A model generated the notes under the pieces. The model made no database searches. It was not told where the DNA came from and worked only from the letters and a program-made list of their open reading frames with translations. Both the position numbers and the translations under genes were made by a program. From Cytophagales bacterium (lineage in GTDB: Bacteria; Bacteroidota; Bacteroidia; Cytophagales; Cyclobacteriaceae), in NCBI GenBank assembly GCA_003541895.1, contig DPLR01000376.1, forward strand, positions 1-5,970: DNA of 5,970 nucleotides, read 5' to 3'. This document shows positions 4,407 through 5,970 of the stretch, piece after piece (the stretch's first letter is position 1; every line of letters starts with the position of its first letter).

Positions 4407-5970
4407 ATGTTTGAATCAGGATCATACAAATTTGATCTGCCGAAGCACCACAAGTCGATCATCAAAGTGATTGGCGTGGGTGGCGGTGGCAGCAATGCGG
4501 TGAACCACATGTATAAGCTCGGCATCAAGGATGTAGAGTTTGTTGTGGCGAACACCGACTTGCAGGCGCTGAACGGAAGTCCGGTGCCATACAAGTTGCA
4601 ACTTGGTGCTGCGCTCACAGAAGGTCTTGGCTGCGGAGCCAACCCTGAGGTGGGCCGTGCGGCTGCGCTCGAGAGCAAAGATCAGATTCGCGAGATGCTT
4701 GCCGGCACGAAAATGATTTTTGTGACTGCGGGTATGGGCGGAGGCACGGGCACGGGTGCTGCACCTGTGATTGCGAAGATTGCAAAAGACATGGACATAC
4801 TTACCGTAGGAATTGTAACGGTGCCTTTTGGTTTTGAAGGAAAGAAAAAATTATCACAAGCGGAGTTGGGTGTGGATGCATTGCGCGCAAGTTGCGATAC
4901 AGTGCTCGTGATTTTGAACGACAAGCTGCGCGAGATTTATGGAAACCTCGCGATCGGTCAAGCGTTTGGTGAAGCGGATAATGTGTTGACTACTGCAGCA
5001 AAAGGCATTGCAGAAATTATTACGCTTGCCGGTTATGTGAACGTTGACTTTCAGGATGTGCGCACCGTGATGTTGAATGCAGGTGCGGCCGTGATGGGAT
5101 CAGCAGAAACACGTGGCGACAATCGTGCGGTGAAAGCGGCACAGCAAGCGCTTGCTTCACCACTGCTCGACAACCGCGACATTATGGGAGCGAAAAAAAT
5201 ATTGTTGTCGATTATTTCTGGACAAGAAGCAGAGTTACAGATGGACGAGTTGACAACGATTACCGAATACATTCAGCAGCAAGCAGGCGATGAAGCGGAA
5301 GTGATCTTTGGTCATGGTGTGGATTCTAATTTGGGTGACCGCATTCGCGTGACGGTAATTGCTACTGGGTTTATCACTGAAGGAAAAATAGCGAAGAAGG
5401 TCGATAAAAAAGTGCATGAGTTAGATCGCAATCAAATGCCCTTGTTCGATCATTCAGATAATTCAGTCAACCAACGCGGTGCGGAAATTGAATTGAAAGT
5501 AAAAGACGGAAGTGACAGGCCAATTCTCGATAGGCCAATACTTGAGCAACAAGAAAAACCTTCGGTTCAAAAGCCGATTGACAAACCTGTGCAACGGCCA
5601 CAAGAGAAACCGATTCTCAACAAACCGGAAGAGCCTGTGGAAGAGCGGACGTATGTTTTTGAAAATCCATCGAAAACAGAAGAACAACCTAAGGAGAAAA
5701 TTTTTGATGATGAGTTTGCCATTGGCAATGAAATCTCGGCCGACCAAATCATCAACGATGAAGGGTTGATGGAAGTGCGCAGAACAAAAGAGCGGCTTGA
5801 GCAACAAGCACGCGAACGCAGAGAAAAATTGAAGGCCAACAAAAAGCAGGAGATGACCAAAGAAGAGTTCAACGAAAAGTGGACGTTGCCTGCGTATTTG
5901 AGAAGAGGCGTGAAAGTAGACAATGATGTGCCGCACTCTTCAGAGCCTTTCATCTCGCGCTATAATTTGA
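4407..5970 (+). CDS. ftsZ: Cell-division GTPase FtsZ (last codons beyond the window)
   Basis: FtsZ is the tubulin homologue that polymerises with GTP into the cytokinetic Z-ring under the inner membrane. 521 codons are visible without a stop. The GTPase core covers about residues 15-335: T1 loop GVGGGGSNAV (23-32), NTD (49-51), the tubulin signature GMGGGTGTGAAP (109-120), VPFGFEG (139-145), and the T7 synergy loop NVDFQDVRTVM (212-222) with both aspartates (D214, D217) that activate GTP on the next subunit. All needed residues are present, so this is a functional FtsZ. A disordered linker of about 150 residues follows, much longer than in E. coli, with a Pro-Lys-Ile repeat section (371-410) and a charged helical section (456-490). 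The C-terminal tail PAYLRRGVK...ISRYNL (495-521) is the Bacteroidota-type peptide expected to contact FtsA or other anchors; probably only a few dozen residues or fewer are missing. The upstream neighbour is not ftsA, and a terminator separates ftsZ from the preceding unit. Confidence 0.97.
   Translation, partial: MFESGSYKFDLPKHHKSIIKVIGVGGGGSNAVNHMYKLGIKDVEFVVANTDLQALNGSPVPYKLQLGAALTEGLGCGANPEVGRAAALESKDQIREMLAGTKMIFVTAGMGGGTGTGAAPVIAKIAKDMDILTVGIVTVPFGFEGKKKLSQAELGVDALRASCDTVLVILNDKLREIYGNLAIGQAFGEADNVLTTAAKGIAEIITLAGYVNVDFQDVRTVMLNAGAAVMGSAETRGDNRAVKAAQQALASPLLDNRDIMGAKKILLSIISGQEAELQMDELTTITEYIQQQAGDEAEVIFGHGVDSNLGDRIRVTVIATGFITEGKIAKKVDKKVHELDRNQMPLFDHSDNSVNQRGAEIELKVKDGSDRPILDRPILEQQEKPSVQKPIDKPVQRPQEKPILNKPEEPVEERTYVFENPSKTEEQPKEKIFDDEFAIGNEISADQIINDEGLMEVRRTKERLEQQARERREKLKANKKQEMTKEEFNEKWTLPAYLRRGVKVDNDVPHSSEPFISRYNL
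5514..5543 (+). repeat. Tandem 15-bp repeat within the ftsZ linker
   Basis: Two adjacent 15-bp units (5514-5528 and 5529-5543) share the word AGGCCAAT and encode RPIL in succession (DRPILDRPILE, about residues 370-380). A degenerate third form, KPILNKP, is encoded near 5607-5627. This is a recent-looking in-frame duplication in the disordered linker, where length change is tolerated. Confidence 0.7.

Noticed and set aside
4391..5953. Minus-strand and alternate-frame ORFs opposite ftsZ
   Set aside because: They are shadows of an intact, fully recognisable ftsZ reading frame; their sequences are low-complexity Ser/Ala/Pro or Phe/Leu/Arg-rich, as expected for antisense reading.
5968..5970. TGA at the window edge as the ftsZ stop
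   Set aside because: It is out of frame: the last complete ftsZ codon is TTG at 5967-5969, so the gene continues beyond the window.

Overview
This window most likely comes from a member of the Bacteroidota, probably the Cytophagales side. Four things point there: the FtsZ sequence (its FDLPK...IIKVIGVGGGGSNAV start and a C-terminal PAYLRRGVK...SRYNL tail behind a very long linker), the absence of Shine-Dalgarno sites in favour of A/T-rich leaders, one TTG-N20-TAnnTTTG-like promoter, and a lipoprotein with an LSSC lipobox. This placement is from recognition, not a search.

Layout. Bases 1-471 (minus) hold the N-terminal part of a DUF3267-type membrane zincin with an HELLH motif and a GTG start; it runs off the left edge. 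Bases 742-1158 (plus) encode a stand-alone BLUF blue-light sensor, tail to tail with a RidA-family protein (1178-1558, minus). Next on the minus strand come a two-membrane-segment protein with a likely PH-like C-terminal domain (1679-2185) and an unrecognised 276-residue lipoprotein (2271-3101). Divergent from it, an A/T-rich gene for an unrecognised four-helix membrane protein (3261-4049) is followed after 20 bp by a 22-codon ORF with 13 lysines (4070-4138), and that transcription unit ends at a strong intrinsic terminator (4146-4176). After a 268-bp gap with a G+C-rich structured element and an A/T-rich microrepeat, ftsZ begins at 4407 and is still open at the right edge (521 codons visible).

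The best unexplained signal is a family of three intergenic repeats (490-546, 1626-1654, 2212-2269), all in the same orientation and all 5' of minus-strand genes. They share a 9-bp hairpin with an AGC loop. Two copies also share a flank with a -7-like box at the same distance from the hairpin, 25-35 bp before a start codon. The differences inside the hairpin keep pairing, through G-U wobble, only in plus-strand RNA.

The genes do not form one pathway. The window looks like a set of single, separately transcribed accessory genes beside the conserved cell-division gene ftsZ, which here lacks ftsA as its immediate upstream neighbour. I found no complete new multi-gene system; the repeat family and the lysine-rich microprotein deserve follow-up most.
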